From Syngnathus acus (Eukaryota; Chordata; Actinopteri; Syngnathiformes; Syngnathidae): 64,000 bases of DNA. Position 1 is the first letter of the stretch; each line of letters begins with the position of its first letter. The stretch lies in contig NC_051107.1 in the NCBI RefSeq assembly GCF_901709675.1, positions 1,061,501-1,125,500 of the forward strand. Direction: 5' to 3'. The notes below the pieces were generated by a model that was not told the origin of the DNA, did no database searches, and saw nothing but the letters and a program-made list of their open reading frames with translations. A program made the translations under genes and the position numbers. Below are positions 35,501 to 49,500 of this stretch, in pieces.

Positions 35501-38241
35501 TTGAGCAAACCTTAGATGCGCTACCCTCGTAAACACGTTTGCCGCTCAGTGAGAGAAGCAATGGTTCTTTAGAAACATCATTCAAACTCAATAGTGCTTG
35601 TGTGAACCGGAATACTTTAAATCAGCCTATTCAAATCAATCGGCAACTGAAAATGTTTACACGACTCAGAAAAAAGTCCTTTCATACTCAGCAAGACTAG
35701 CGATTGACGTCACTTAAAAAAATTGGAGTCGATGAAGCACCTTTTCATTTTACCGTAACCTAATGACGTTTTTCCGTAAAGGTTATACAGAGACCATATA
35801 AAGGTAAGATGCTTTGACCTTTGGAAGTGGCCCAGAATCAAGTCTGGACCAAAATCAGAAGAATCATAGATGCTCCAAGATGTATGAGGTGGCTAAATGT
35901 GAAGTGGTTAGCGATTTGTTCCTACAACTAGTTGAAGCTCAACCGCCAAATTCTAATTGAGTCATTATTCCTGTCAGTCAACCCGAATCTGTCAGCCGGC
36001 TGTCAAGTCCACAGTCATTCAACCTCCTCATGCGACAGACACCCTGTTCTAAATCCCCCAAAGGCACGGCAGCTCTTTTATATATTATACAACTATTAAA
36101 GCGCACAGCGTCTGAATTATTTACCGACTTTTATGCGATGCTCCCGGGCGGAGGAGGTCTTTTATATCAGTTATATTTTTTTTCCTTGCGCAGCATATCT
36201 CGCCCCGTGCTGAGTATACTGTACCCCATATACTCTATTAGTCTTAATCTACGCTGTTAGCATAGAGCTAATTATATCCCCCACTCAGGAAGTAGATGTC
36301 GACACGGATGCTAATGGTTTTCTGTACAACACGCTTGTTGTCTTTGCTGCTTGTCAGGTGTGGATGCGAGTCATTATCGCAGCTAATCACCCCGCAAGAA
36401 ACTATCAGTCATCAGTATCCCGAGTACCGCTGACGTGTAAAAAGGTTTTAATGGACGTGGAATTATAGGCTGCTTGCAAATACGACGTCTGCGGTTTTAG
36501 TGTGAGGAATTAATTGGCGTTTTGCCGTTGTCAAGTTAGTGGTGTCTGTAAGGGTATCAAAATTTGCTAAAATAATGGATCAAGAAAAAAAAAATCAAGG
36601 TATTTTTTACAATAAATAAAATGTGAGTTTAGATTAATCTCAATTAAATATTTTAATTGCTTGACAGCAGTAGTTATGTCTTTGAAGGACAAAGTGTCGT
36701 CGCTACAATATTGCTATTCACCAACATCAGAAGGAAATCTAGAATGAAACGGTAAACAAGGCCTAATTGATTAATTGATCCAAGGAGTCCCAGGACGATA
36801 GTCAGTGTGTTCAGAGGGCAGTCAGTACTGGAGTGGACAAACGAAATACGATTGACTTTGATCTTTGTTTTTGTTTTTTTCCATTAAGGTCGTGACCATG
36901 AAAGCGCCACGACTGCCTGAAAAAGCAGCACTTCATCAGCAGCATGGAAATGAGAGATGAATGTATTCAACCTGATCTGTATTCATGTCCTCATTTGCAT
37001 CCTCCTCTTCCTCTGGCTCACACTGTTTGTTTTATTGCATATTTAACTCTTCCTTGTCGGGAAGTGATAAGTTTAATCTTTACAGGTAGCCCAGGCAGGC
37101 ATTGGAGGACATCACTGAAGGTTACAAAAGATAGAATGAGCCAGAGTCAATACTATTAGTTGAGTTGGTAAACAAAAGAAATGTCCTTTCAACAACATGA
37201 ATATCGTTAAAAGAAATCACTGAGGCCTTCAAATGAAACCTCGCGACCTGAGTCAAGAGTGAATAAAACATCACCGCAGCTAAAGCGCGTCAGAAAAAGA
37301 AGTTGGTTTTGCTTTTGTGTGGATTCCGTGATCTCCCGGCCATGAAATATTTCCACTTTCCAAACAAGCCCAGAGGTTCAATTATGAAGTCGGGGAAGAA
37401 GTGCTTTGACAAATTTGTCCTTGAAAGTATTTATCCGCTATGTTGTTTCCTTTTTTTTGTACAATTCAGCCGAGTCCGCAATGTGCCATTGATTGTCTGC
37501 CCTGATCCTCTTTTTCATGCCTGATGAGAAACTACGGCTTCTTAAGTGAAAGTTTCAACCTCAAGACTAGTTTTGTTTTACACCGTCCTCGTGGAGAATC
37601 AATAGACTTTGAGCCAAATGTCAACATTGGTTAGCGGGATAGCGGCAGGCGCAAGAGATAGGCCCGCATTGATTCCTTCTGTAAGGCGCACGGTGACATT
37701 ACGCTTCTTTATCTTCGGATGGAGAAGTCTCGGGGAAAAGGGCATTCCGATTCTTTTACCTTTACGGAAGAACTTTGGGGAGTGCTTTACCTTCCTCTCT
37801 AACTTCTCGCCCTTATCCCTGTGTCCTCCAACTCCGGATTTATCGATCGCTTGGCCAGATCAGAGCAGTGCTTACGAGCGGCGGCGTGCTGCCTTTGATC
37901 GACTATTAAGGAGCTAATTTTTTCACGTGTTCCGCCTCGTGCTGTAGGACGCGCTTAGCACTGATCCCTGGAACCGCTTGCTGTTTGGAGCTTCGGCATA
38001 CCTCTGAACCAATTCAATTGACGTTCAAAAGCAAACGCATCTAAACAGTTTTTTCTGACTATGCCAATCAACATTAGATTAGTCAGTCATGTAAATGATC
38101 TGTTGGCTTTTTCCATATTGAAAGCAAGACTTTGGATCATTTTGCAGATTAGCAGAGATGAAAGCCAAATCCATGAATTTCTCACCACTGACAATTGATC
38201 CCTGGTTCTTCACTCTTTCTGGAATTGTCACATGAGCACAA
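35501..38241. other. Gene-empty interval
   Basis: No supported exon or repeat. Frames at 36030-36260, 37303-37524 and 37609-37917 plus match nothing I know. Confidence 0.5.
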
Positions 38242-38423
38242 TAGTGACGGGCAAATGAAGCTTCAAATTTGCTTCATGAACCAGTTGGTGTATTTTTCTG
38301 TTGGTTTAAAAAGTAGTTGAAGAAATAGAAAGTCACTTTCAGCCCAATGTTGAACAAAGCTAGAAGAGTTAAAAATACAAGTGGTTGATGAAGCAAATTT
38401 GAAGCTTCATTTCACCATCACTA
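38242..38423. mobile_element. 182-bp hAT-like MITE
   Basis: Terminal inverted repeats of about 40 bp begin TAGTGACGGGCAAATGAAGC and end with the reverse complement of TAGTGATGGTGAAATGAAGC. Flanking octamers GAGCACAA (38234-38241) and CAGCATAA (38424-38431) agree at 6 of 8 positions, consistent with an aged 8-bp duplication. It has no coding capacity. Confidence 0.75.
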
Positions 38424-39520
38424 CAGCATAACATTAACCAAAACCTTGTTGAGACAAAAGGCACATTATTTGGTTTCTTGCCAGGGTGGCCATTAACAAT
38501 TTGTCACAAGTCACCATGCTAAGAAGGAACTTCATAGGCTATTTTATTGTTCAGTTCCCAATCAGTCGTAGTTCGTCTTCAGCAACAACACCAGAACCGC
38601 ATTTGTTTTGGAAGATTAATCAATTTTTTGTTCACAATGTTGTCATTGTTTTATTTGGTCCTTGTCTATTGTGGTTTTACGTATTATGTGCAATTTATTT
38701 GAGATCAAGTCAAGCTACTCTACAAAATTTTAGAACGTGTACTCCTTTTGAACCGCAGCAAGATATTTCTGCGGTCGTTTCTGTCGCATTACACCCGCCA
38801 TCTTAGCCAGTACTGAGTCTCCTTTTCTATCAAGTCCTAATAAATTGCCCTAAATTGAGACAACCGTTCCTGTGGTCCAACCCCACAAGCTAGTTTGGAA
38901 CTGAGCTGTAATAGGCCATTTGTTGGTCGGCCTTCATGCCTGGTTAATGTGTTTCTTTGCCAAGGTGAGCCGGACAGAAGTATCAATTAGCCTGCAGTTG
39001 TTGGCGCCAGTGACGCGTGACAGCTTTCATCAGCTTGCTGCTGATGTTCTACATGAGTCGAGGAGCACGCGCCGCTGCTTATTGACTAGCTGCGGTTAAT
39101 TGACGGCATTTCAAGTGCCGTCGTCAAGTAGCGTCTCTGCTCCATCTTCGTCTTGCTGCAAAATTTTGTTATTACAATTTTTTTATGAACGTCTAAGAGG
39201 TGTGAGTGAGCTGTGATTGATAAATTACGCCTTGCCGGTGACAAGCTAGCGTGGCAATTTAGATAAAATGCCTGCTACTTGGACGGCTAGATGACGGTCT
39301 GAGTGAGACTTTTGGAGCTCGTGTTGGCTGTTAGTAGACATTATACTTTATAATCAGAGACTAGGCCTAGCTTGAAAAGAAATACAATTGTAATTATGAC
39401 ATGATGGATTGTAAGGTTGATTTTGATTTCTTTGACTGGTTACACATTGACTGACAGATTTGGCAGAAATCACAAACGAGTGAAAATACAACACTATTAC
39501 GCTGATTGCAGTTGTAATTA

Positions 39521-39751
39521 CCGTCATTTTTGGACTATAAGATAAGCTGCACCAGCTAAAATTCGAGGAAAATCCTGTTTTGTTCATATATAAGCCGCAC
39601 TGGACTATAAGACGCAGGTGTTTTAATGTTTAATTTCCATATAAGAGAATATGCACAAATCATACAATATTATAAAAATCACAAAAAAAACAGTTGATAT
39701 GCCGCACCGAACTATAAGCCGCAGGGTTCAAAGCGTGTGCAAAAAGTAGCG
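39521..39751. mobile_element. Truncated TA-flanked TIR element
   Basis: The left end is CCGTCATTTTTGGACTATAA preceded by TA (39519-39520). Further copies of GGACTATAAGACGC and AACTATAAGCCGCAGG follow. The typical right end after GCAAAAAGTAGCG is missing. It is a non-coding relic of a family related in design to those at 1-1284, 1736-2233 and 15058-19438. Confidence 0.7.
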
Positions 39752-42700
39752 ATTTGGTATTCTGATTTTGTGTTCCATAGCTTATCTTAAAGGGACATCA
39801 TTGCCAGACTCCAAGAAAATCAAGCAGTTTTTAGTTTCATTGTTTTTATTGTGCTTTTTTTTTTACTTCTGCCACAGGTTGACCTTTTTAATGACATCAC
39901 ATCTTGTTAGACAAATTTTAAAAGTAAACGACTTCAAATGGATGTAGAAGGACATGACTTAGAAAGACACAATGACTCGAACAGTCACTTCACATTCTGT
40001 AGGTTAATATTCTTGACTCCCTCGCCCACTTGCATGTGTCACTGCTGCTTTAATAAATGTTCCACAGATGAGTCCAATAGTCATATGCGTCACTTGCTGC
40101 TGTGTGATGTGTCGGATTTGTCTCTTTCTCAAAAACATGACACGTTCTGCACTTGTACAAGGACTTGTGTCGTGACGCAAAGAGAAAACCCAAAATAGTT
40201 CCGTTCAGTCACATGCCTTGTGGATAAATGGACCCTATTGCACAAAGCCGATTATCTTATGGTCTTTGTGTTCTGTATAAGTTGTGGACACACACAAGGT
40301 CGTCACCAGCTTTGATTGATAATGTTTGTAAGGCCGAGAAAGTGTGTAAAAGTATCTAATTTCCTGTCCTGGCTCTGCAATCTGGCCTTGGTCTTCTCCA
40401 CTGGAGCGTCTCCATTTGGGGCGGTGGTCAAATTTCGTCGTCATGCAGTTAAAATCTCTCAAACATGAAATTACCAAAGTGCGCTGGAGTGAGTTTGTCG
40501 ACTGCGAAGGAGTCAGGAGGAGAGGGAGGCGCGCCTCCGTTGACTTGACTGCAGTCTCATTATCCCGGGGCCTGTTTTTTTTTTTTTCCTCTTTCCATCC
40601 GGTGACATTAAAGAGTCCCCAAAGTCAAGTGGGAAATTCAATTAAAGCCAATTTAATTGAGCAATTAAGTAAGATGACAGCAGGGCCGGCTATAATTGGA
40701 TGATTGCAGATGAGATTATGTGCTATATTTATTTATTTTTCCATGAATATATATGTACATTGCTTCCGCTAAATCCTGCTACGGTTTTGCTACTTTAAAG
40801 GCGTTTACAGAGTAATAAATACAAAAAACGATTAAACTATGATGTTTCTTGATAGACTCCCTGTACAGTGTGCCAAAATGTGTAATATGACATGTTGAGA
40901 CTCGAGTAAGAATAGTGCAATGTTTACCATGATACTAAAAGACAGGTTTATCAGAAGTGTAAAGCACTTTTCGATTGGAGCGTACTCTCGCGCTGGCTCC
41001 TTTGCCAGGCCAGTGGGCAGATGTGATCTGGGCGGACAGAGCTGGAAGCCAGCCCGTGTTTTCTAGTTAAAAGGGCAGTGGGCGCATAACGCTGGCGCGG
41101 CGCACTATCAGGGTCTCTATAATCTCTTGCGCGGCACTGTCATCATGGCCAGGGTCACGGTCCACTCTGGAGAAGGAGAGCCGAGCTGACAGGTCTGACA
41201 CCGTTGGGCTGGGCCCGGTCGGGCTGCGGGCCAGGCGGGCACAAGGACAAATGACATTGCAATGCAGCGTAGCATTAGCATTTTGACTCTGGCAGCTCAA
41301 CTTTCTAAATGTATGCATCATCACTCATACGCTGAGTTGGATGCATGTGTCGGAATTAATTGAAAAATAATGAACAATGATTTTAAGAACAAAAGTGCCA
41401 ACGAAGTGTAAAGTTGATGAGCCCACGGGGCAGGCAGCGGCGATATCCTCGTGACAGGTTGAGGCCTTTGGCTCTCCAAGGTCGGCTTGTATTTCCCACA
41501 CGAAGACAGCGCAAGTTGGTTGATTACCGAAGACATAGGATGTACCTGCGAGCACAAAAATTCACGTACATGCATGTACAAACATACTTAAAAATACTAG
41601 ATAAAAACAATCCAATTTGAGTTCAAAATTAGACTGACCAAGGAATTTGCATGTAAACTTGTAGATGTAACTGGTTTGACCAAACTTTGGCACGGATTTT
41701 TTTTAGGGTTAGGGATGCAACTGGACTTGATCCAGCGTTGCCTGAAGAACAAGATGGTGGTGCAGCATAAGGGGTTTGACTTGTCTCCACGCTGGTCCAA
41801 ACTCTTAACACAATGGCAGACGACTTCACCTAGAAGTGACACGTTATTGTCATCAAACTAGTAAGATGACTTGTACTCTGAAGAAGAATTAAAAACAGAT
41901 TACAATGTATGTGGTTGGCTGTCTATTCAGAAGTGGACGTGATCACACAACAATGAGGGAATTGGGTTAAGTGGGCGTGGTCACACCAATGCTAGCAAGC
42001 GTCTAATTGGCTAGCCAAGCAGAAGTGGGCATGGTCAGTGTAAGGGATTGGGGAAAAGTGGGTGGGGTTATGGGAGAAGGGCATGGCTAAAGAGAAGTGG
42101 TTACACAACATTTCCTACTCAGCTAACTGAGAATCTTGACACCATTTTAGCAATAAAACGTGAGCGACCGAATCGAAATCTACCTTTAGATGAGTATGCA
42201 GCACAATTGTGGAACTGTCGAGCAATTTACCTGTGCACGACATGTGGCCACTTGAGCCACTTTTCCACGTGATGACGTTCAGATAGAAATGGAGACAACA
42301 CTCTTTCATTGTGGACGCCTCTGCTCCTGAATGTTGAACACTGACGAAATGACACACCAACAGAGTCAAACAATCAGGCCTCTTGGGAAAGTCAAATTGG
42401 CCAATCATAACGCCACTTTTGCTTAACTTTTGTTGGATGGGTGACATCATTGAGTCATGGCTAAATGGGACATTAACTCTCTCAAAACAATACTGATATA
42501 GCAAACTACATTCTAGAAGCCTTATGTGTCGTAAATATGCCTTTGATGGGAAATAAAGACTCTTAAAATTTTAAAATAATTCTTAATAAATCCCCACTAA
42601 GGATACCTTGTCCGTGTTAATGGTGGAGTGTGAGTGGTTGGCAAAGAGCAACATAGGGTAGTGAACAACTCATAAATTTACCATATATTTATTTTCCTCC

Positions 42701-45195
42701 ATATAATTCCCTCAAGAGAAATTTCAAACGCTTGTAAAAGAATGAATAAATACAAATATTAAATGTTACTTTCGCCCCCAATTGATTTTGATGACTCCAC
42801 ATTATTTGGCATATTAAATAATGAACACCTCTAATGTAGCATATTTACACCATATTTAATTGTCAACGCTTTCGTGTAGATTAACGGCGGATGTCTTTTA
42901 AAATGTGTTTATTAGTGTTATCTGTGCAAACTCCAGTGTGTCAGTGCGTTTACGCTGCGCTCACACTGGCAGACATCCAATACAAATCAGATTTTTCCCT
43001 CCATAATTACAAGGCCCAATTCCCCTCTGAAGCTATCCGATTCCAAAGTTTTTCATCTTTCTATTTACACTACTGTGATAATTTTGATTCACATCCTAAT
43101 TGTGCCACTGTAGACATGCGATCGCTCATCTTGATGCTTCTCAGCAAATCGAGATCTAAAGTGAAATTAGAATGAGTTGAAAGTTGGAAGAACTGGGGTG
43201 TACCTATTATTTTGAACATTTTGCACACCTCATTTGGTACACCTAAAAAAAGAGAATAGAAGAACCCTGCATAATTGGAACACGTAATGCATCCATGCTT
43301 AAATATTTGACACATACTTTTTTGTATCAGCATCTTCATTCTGTTTGTATGTTGGCTTCTTTCACTTTCTGTCAGCTTATGGACAACATGGTGCTTAATC
43401 TCCGAGCTGAGAAGCATCGTATTTAATCCTAATGCGTCCAAGGTGACCCTGGACACATATTGGCCTGGCGTATGGAGGGATGTTTTTTTTTTTAGTTACG
43501 TAATTTATTCCTTCTTATCATAAAAAACATTGTGTTGCAACACAGAAATGCGGGAAGAGGAAAAAGATTGATGCACCTGCAGCAGCTGCGTCGGGCAGAA
43601 TACGCTGACCGGATTTTGCGAATGTGATTTGTCGGAATAACAAATAGCATCATCTCAATGGTCGCTTTGTCCATCTGCAGGTAAAGCGATTGATTAGCCG
43701 CAGCAAGTTGAGCTTTGATGGTATGGTGGCCTTCTGGGGGCCATTGATTGATTTGGAAGTAGGACAGCATTTTCATGAGCGACTATTGATATGTATGCCG
43801 CAACCAACGTTCGCCTGCTGCACCATAAATCCAAAATCAGATTTTCTCATACTTCATAGCTGTTGCATAAAATTATGTCAACAAAGAAAGTTGTGAAAAC
43901 AAAAACATGCACTCGCAGGATGTCATGTGCACGCCAAAGATGTAGGAGGCGCCATTGCACGAAATGGTGTCTAACAGGTAACTGGAAGCATGAAGAAATA
44001 AAGAAATGTATTTGTACAAGTAATGCATTTGTATTTTTGGGAAAAAACACAATGTCCAAAAAGAAAAAAAACGTAAAGGAGATACCAATGCATTTGTAAT
44101 CAATCGCCGTAAATTCAAATAAGAATATATATATTAATTTTCAAATTTAACAAAAATGAAATTAAGTAACAATGTTAGAAGGGATTCAAATTAATATTAT
44201 ATATATTCTAAAAACGGAAAAAATATCTAATGTGTTTCTTGTAAAAAAATGTTAAAAAGTAACCGATAAAAAATGTTTTAAAAATATTAAAATATGAATA
44301 AATAAATATAAATAAATAAAAATGATCTTAAGCATAAATAAAATGAAATTATTTTGTGTTAAAAAAAAAACTGATCGCACCAATTTTCATCTAAAAATAG
44401 GTTGAGCATCAATTAAACTGACTCCAATTTTCCAATAAAAAATGGTTACAAATGATTTAGCTTTAGTGAATGAATGCACTAGCTCTCGTCTCCGCGACAG
44501 CGCACTGATAGGGACGGCACGCTCAGCACTGTGTGACGATGTAATTCTCACATGCCTCTGAGTCCATACATGCTGTCACATTAATTTGTCGAATTAACTG
44601 CGGCCGCCATCCGTGACGCTTTGGCGGCTTTGTGAGCGAGTCAAAGAGCGCTAACGAGCTCGCTATTTGTCGTCAACAAACGGTGCTCTAATTGAACCGC
44701 TTTTTCAAACAAACTGCTTCATTCAATCATTGGATTTGCGTGCTCTTATCCTCCATGTCGACAGGATAATTAACTAAATTACCAGTTGGAGGCATTCCGC
44801 TTTTCTCATATGAATTTAAGCTTGAACTGCATATGCTAACATTCCCACATAGACATTATGTTTTGCTTTAGTCATTCAATTTATACTCAAAAATGGAAAT
44901 TGGTTTATTTTAGACTTTTACACAATTCAGAAAAATATGCTGCCCCCCTGTGGTTTGGAGGGGGAAAGGTGTCGTGTTTTGTTTATAATGCCACATACGT
45001 ATTTATTTTCCCAGACAATGTGAAATGATTTGGGGCTTGTTTCTTTTTATTTATTTTTTATATAACGCATATCAAAATGCTGATCATATTTCAATGTGTT
45101 TTTTTTATTTATTTTTTAAAATATTTTGAAATTTCAGTCATTCATGTAGTTTTAAATATAGAAATACATTACATTTGTAAAAACAATACGTTTTC
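39752..45195. other. Gene-empty interval
   Basis: No supported gene. A cluster of loose repeats of AGTGGGCGTGGTCACAC type lies at 41930-42100. The minus-strand frames at 41321-41581 follow a GCTCGCAG acceptor-like site but cannot be linked to anything. Confidence 0.5.
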
Positions 45196-45322
45196 TTATC
45201 CATTCTTTACACCGTTCATCCCATTCAGGGCTATTGTCGTTTTAAGATCATTTTCCATTGACATATATTCCTCTTGAATTTCTGCAAACTCATTAGCAGC
45301 ATCATCACTGCATCTATGTTTA
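45196..45322 (-). pseudogene. Unrecognised coding-like fragment ending in a stop
   Basis: On the minus strand, after a possible acceptor AAACATAG, a frame reads CSDDAANEFAEIQEEYMSME and continues through LKTTIALNGMNGVKNG to a TAA at 45198-45196. The composition (acidic, heptad-like, few low-complexity residues) is more protein-like than neighbouring frames. I cannot assign it. It could be a terminal exon of an unknown gene, a decayed transposon ORF or chance. Its phase does not match the candidate exons above it. Confidence 0.2.
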
Positions 45323-45817
45323 TTTAAAAAGGGATGAGTGGAGGCTGACATATATGTACAGTGATTGCTGGTTGTCATGGTAATCAGAGTGCTGGGCACG
45401 TTTTTTGTCCCTTTATTTCTAGCCTGTGGGTGTTAATTAATTATGCAGTGTCAGCCATTACCCTTCATTTACAATTAAATTTGTATCTAAGGGCCAACAT
45501 ATATGGGTTCTATACCATATCGTACACAGAGAACGGAAAGTGGCCGCCATTTCCCTGCACTAACCCTCAGCCGCACTTGCTAAAGGTCAACCCACTGAAA
45601 GTGTGGCAAAGCCTAGTATGGCAGCATAAAGCCCATCATACACATTTTTTTTCCTTTCCTTTTTATGGACATGTCATCCCTGCAGTCATTCATGTCACAG
45701 AAGTGTCTAGTCAAATCCAACAAGAACAAGATGAGGACCTTGACGAGTGGGGACGGAAAACGACAGATGAATTAAATGGAATCATCTAAAAAAAAAAAAA
45801 AAAAAAGGAAACAATAC

Positions 45818-45838
45818 CTTGACGGGACAGTCTCGCTC
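45818..45838 (-). CDS. Candidate 21-bp microexon, weakest link of the model
   Basis: This 21-base segment is flanked by a T-rich tract plus ATCTCATCAG acceptor and a weak donor GTATTG on the minus strand. It keeps the frame (GARLSRQ) after the 46521-46540 segment. The donor is poor and no terminal exon could be found below it, so support is low. Confidence 0.13.
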
Positions 45839-46520
45839 CTGATGAGATGGATAAAAAAAAACAATTGTCAAGATGAAATATTAAAATGAAAGAGCTGAAT
45901 TGATTTGTTTTAGAATTGTTAAGAATTAAAACATTAACCTAAAAAAGGAGCAACTGACCCACCACCGCTCTGATGCTATTTATTCTCCAATCATACATGC
46001 TCCATGCTAATTGCTAACATATGTTAGCATATTTCTTCTCGATTATCACAAGTTATTTAAAAAAACAACAAAAAGAACAGGCGTGATAATGACATGACAC
46101 CGTTTTTCACTTTAATCAGAAATCTTTAACTGTGGGTGGGGAATTTGAGTGCAATTATGAGGAAGAAACCAAAAATGTTGTGATTAACTTCACGTGGTTT
46201 CCTCATAACATTTGAATAAAATTAAATATTATCCATTCATTTTGTGATCAGGGATTTCTATTTTTCCATTTGTTGGCCAAGCACCCCTCGTCCCCCGTTG
46301 CATACAAACCACTGTCATGACAACAACAAACACATCCGAGCAAGCACCCCCACCCACCAACACCACCCCGAGGCAAAAACACATTTGATTTGCAAACAAT
46401 ATTCAAGGCTCAATGTACACCATGGCGCCGCTGTGCTCGCTTTCGGGCGCTTCCAGCTAAGACATCTGCTGCCAGCGTGGAGGAACAGATTTAGTGGGGA
46501 GTAGGGGGGGTTACACTCAC

Positions 46521-46540
46521 CAGGGTCATCATCTTTGTCA
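46521..46540 (-). CDS. Candidate 20-bp microexon of the unrecognised downstream gene
   Basis: A 20-base segment on the minus strand has a strong pyrimidine tract and acceptor (TTTTTTTCCCTTCTCCATAG) and a consensus donor GTGAGT. Following the 50526-50558 exon, its frame reads S-DKDDDP and ends in phase 1; in phase 0 it would begin with TGA. Frame agreement with the ATG frame of the upstream exon is the only link between them. The intron would be about 4.0 kb. It may also be chance, because short AG...GT pairs are common. Confidence 0.25.
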
Positions 46541-49500
46541 CTATGGAGAAGGGAAAAAAACAAACAAAATAAATCAATGAATCTTGCGTGACTTCAACTT
46601 AAAACAAGAACCCCCTGTGACTGCTGTTGCTTCATCCAGCCCTGGAGGACGCCTGCATGCGTGCGACCGGCGCGTTCCACCTTCAGTGTCTCACACACAC
46701 ACATGCTGACACGTACAGTTGTGCATGCTGTGCACAAGCCGTGGGCCAAATTCGCATGCTAGCTGATGGCAACCGGTCACGTGGCGGTCAAGTGTGTGTG
46801 CTAGAAAAAAATTCAAATCCAATCATGACGACAAAATTCACTTGTTTGTGTCCATATGTCGCCATAGTGTCTTATTTTATGCCAGGATGCTTTTGTGGAA
46901 GAACATTTCTGTTGCATAAAGCATTTATTTTCCTTGAAAGAAAATGAGCCCGGTCTTTGCAGTGTTTTTATTTTTTTTGTATGTGTAAGCACAAAGCAGT
47001 GAAGCAGGGGTCATAAAGCAAACCAAATAAAAACATCAACAGCAAGTGTTATAAAATGCCTAAAAAATATAACCCATCCTCAACCCATTTTTTTTCCCCG
47101 AGTACAGTCGAGACTTCAGATGAGTTTGATTCAATCTGTGACTACACTGATAACATAAAACACTTCTTAAATCATTTTTCCCCATTGAAATAAATGGAGG
47201 TGCTTTTAATTCATTCTGGCATTGAAAAAAAACTGTTTATAATGTAATTATAATGGGAAAAAGCACTCTATAAATCTATTGTACTAGTACTTGTAAGTAA
47301 ATTAAACTGATTTACCACATTTTTGTTTCATTTCAATGGACATTGTGTTTCGCAATCAACGCTACCTTTGATCCTATGGACAACCAATTGTCTGGCAGCA
47401 CAGGATCCAGTCGAACAGAGGCGTCTGCCCAAGCGCCTGATTAAAAAAGAAGCTTCCTAATTAGCTGCAAATAGAATGTCAGACAGGAAAACGCGCAGGC
47501 CGGCCTACTGGATAAACACTCCATGGATGGTGCAACGTCTGTTAGCCGGGAACACTTTGCCGGGCTGATGGTTTTGGCGGGCCCGGCGGCTAATTAGTGG
47601 AGGCAGATGAGAACACGACTAGCTCGTGTTCACGAAGTAATGACCGACGAGGAGCTTTCTTCCGGACCGGTCGCCGACACCTTGAACTTAAAACGCACTC
47701 ACTGATCTTCCTGTTTGACGTGTCAAACGGCTACTTGCCCCTCGGGGGGACTGGTGTGCAAAAAGTGGCGGGCGTGTCCTTGGAGGATCACGTGGTGTGA
47801 TAAAGGGCAAGATAACCTATCTCCACGGTAACCGAGGTGCCCGGCATCCTTTTAGCTGCGAGGCACCAGCAACATTTGATTTTGTTCTATTGATTTTCAG
47901 TTGGCGGAGACGTCAAATTAGCTGCATTCAGACGGTCGCCATAAGAACAGAACAGAAGAAAAAAAAAAAAATCATGGAACATATCTAACATCTCCAGCGT
48001 AACCACGGCAACGTGAAGCTGAGCTCTTTGCGCCAGACAGCGCGAGAACACACGGCACCCATTCCAGCCCGAGGAGACCGCGCTGGCGTGAGCAACTCCA
48101 TGAACTTCATAGTGTATACATTTTAGCATTGTAGCTTTAGCATCTTTATTATTCACAGCTAATATATGCTTTAAGTCAAGATGTATTGTGTTGTCACTAC
48201 TCTACCAGTCACCATTTTGAAACTAGGGATAATTATTTTACCCCAGTTGTAGATTTTCCTCGGGGTAGCTCACATCAGCACACTATCATTTGTATTCATA
48301 ATTATTAAATCAAGAGTTCACATTGTCTTTGTAATCATTTTGTTTGTGTGTTGCCCTTGGCCTCCACGGCTCAGTGTCTCATTAAAGGCTTTGCAGGATT
48401 TTGTGCTTTAATGAGCAAGCAACATCGCCGCTAATCGATATTTATTAATTACTGCCGGCAGGGGAAAAAAATCTCTTGGAGAAGGAAGAGCTTGCGCACG
48501 TTAGATCAGTAGCAAGAAAGTCGGACTGTTGGATTACAGCCTCCATTGATTTTAAAACACAAATTCCTCAATTGTGTAATATATTGTTACCATGGCAACC
48601 AAATCACTGAACCACAAATGCAATTTGGAAACCTGACGTGAGATAGTGGCTCATTCCTAACTAGCCACCAAACTTGTAACTAGCCAATTATCGGGTTTGG
48701 AGTGTTTTTCTTGTTTTGCACGTATGACACAATTGATATATTTATGCAAGATAAGCTCGTTCATGGCGACCGAATTTCAGCCCAGCTGTTAAGAAACGCA
48801 ATTAGTGGCACTTAAAAGTGGTTAAAAGTGCTAAGCCTGTTTACTGCCAGTGCAGCTTTGTACACAAGATAGCCGCCCTCATTTGCATATGCTAATGCTA
48901 GTTAATTAGCTACGCTCCACCGGGTATTCCGTATTCGCTCTCACTTGGGCTTTTTTTCCCTCTTTTTTTCTTGGATGACAAAGAGCAAGAATTCAATCAA
49001 TCATGTAAAGGCTAATACATGCGCGACAAATGGCAAGGGGACAACTTTTAATGCCATGACAAGACCCCTGCCACCAGTTGTATTATTGGAAGTCAGATAT
49101 TAAAAGCGCCCCCGCCACATACACATCATCGCTGCGGTTGACCGCGAAATTAAGTTAAGCATCAGCCGGACCCTCAGGCAAACATGTTGGCTGTTTGACT
49201 TCAACGTGAGTTTGAAGTGCACAACGAACCCATCAACTTGCCTTGTTATCCCATTAACGCCTACGAAACACAGTGATGGCAGAAAAAGGCGGGAATATCA
49301 AAATCAGTCGCTACTGTTTCATAATTCCTTTTGTGTCTGAAGTACATTTTAAAAAAAAACACTTGTAATTATTCATTTAATATAGCTGTGTGGGTTGCTA
49401 GGGAAACAGACAGTTGCAAAGGGGCGGGGCAGTCGCGCATGCCAATGTGCACCTGTCGCCATGGAGATTGACGATTCAAAGCTGTGGCTGGAGATGATGT

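Noticed and set aside
45361-45789. 142-codon plus-strand frame with an acidic end and a following A-tract, considered as a processed pseudogene
   Set aside because: The sequence matches nothing known, the N-terminal two thirds look random, and the A-tract lacks flanking duplications.
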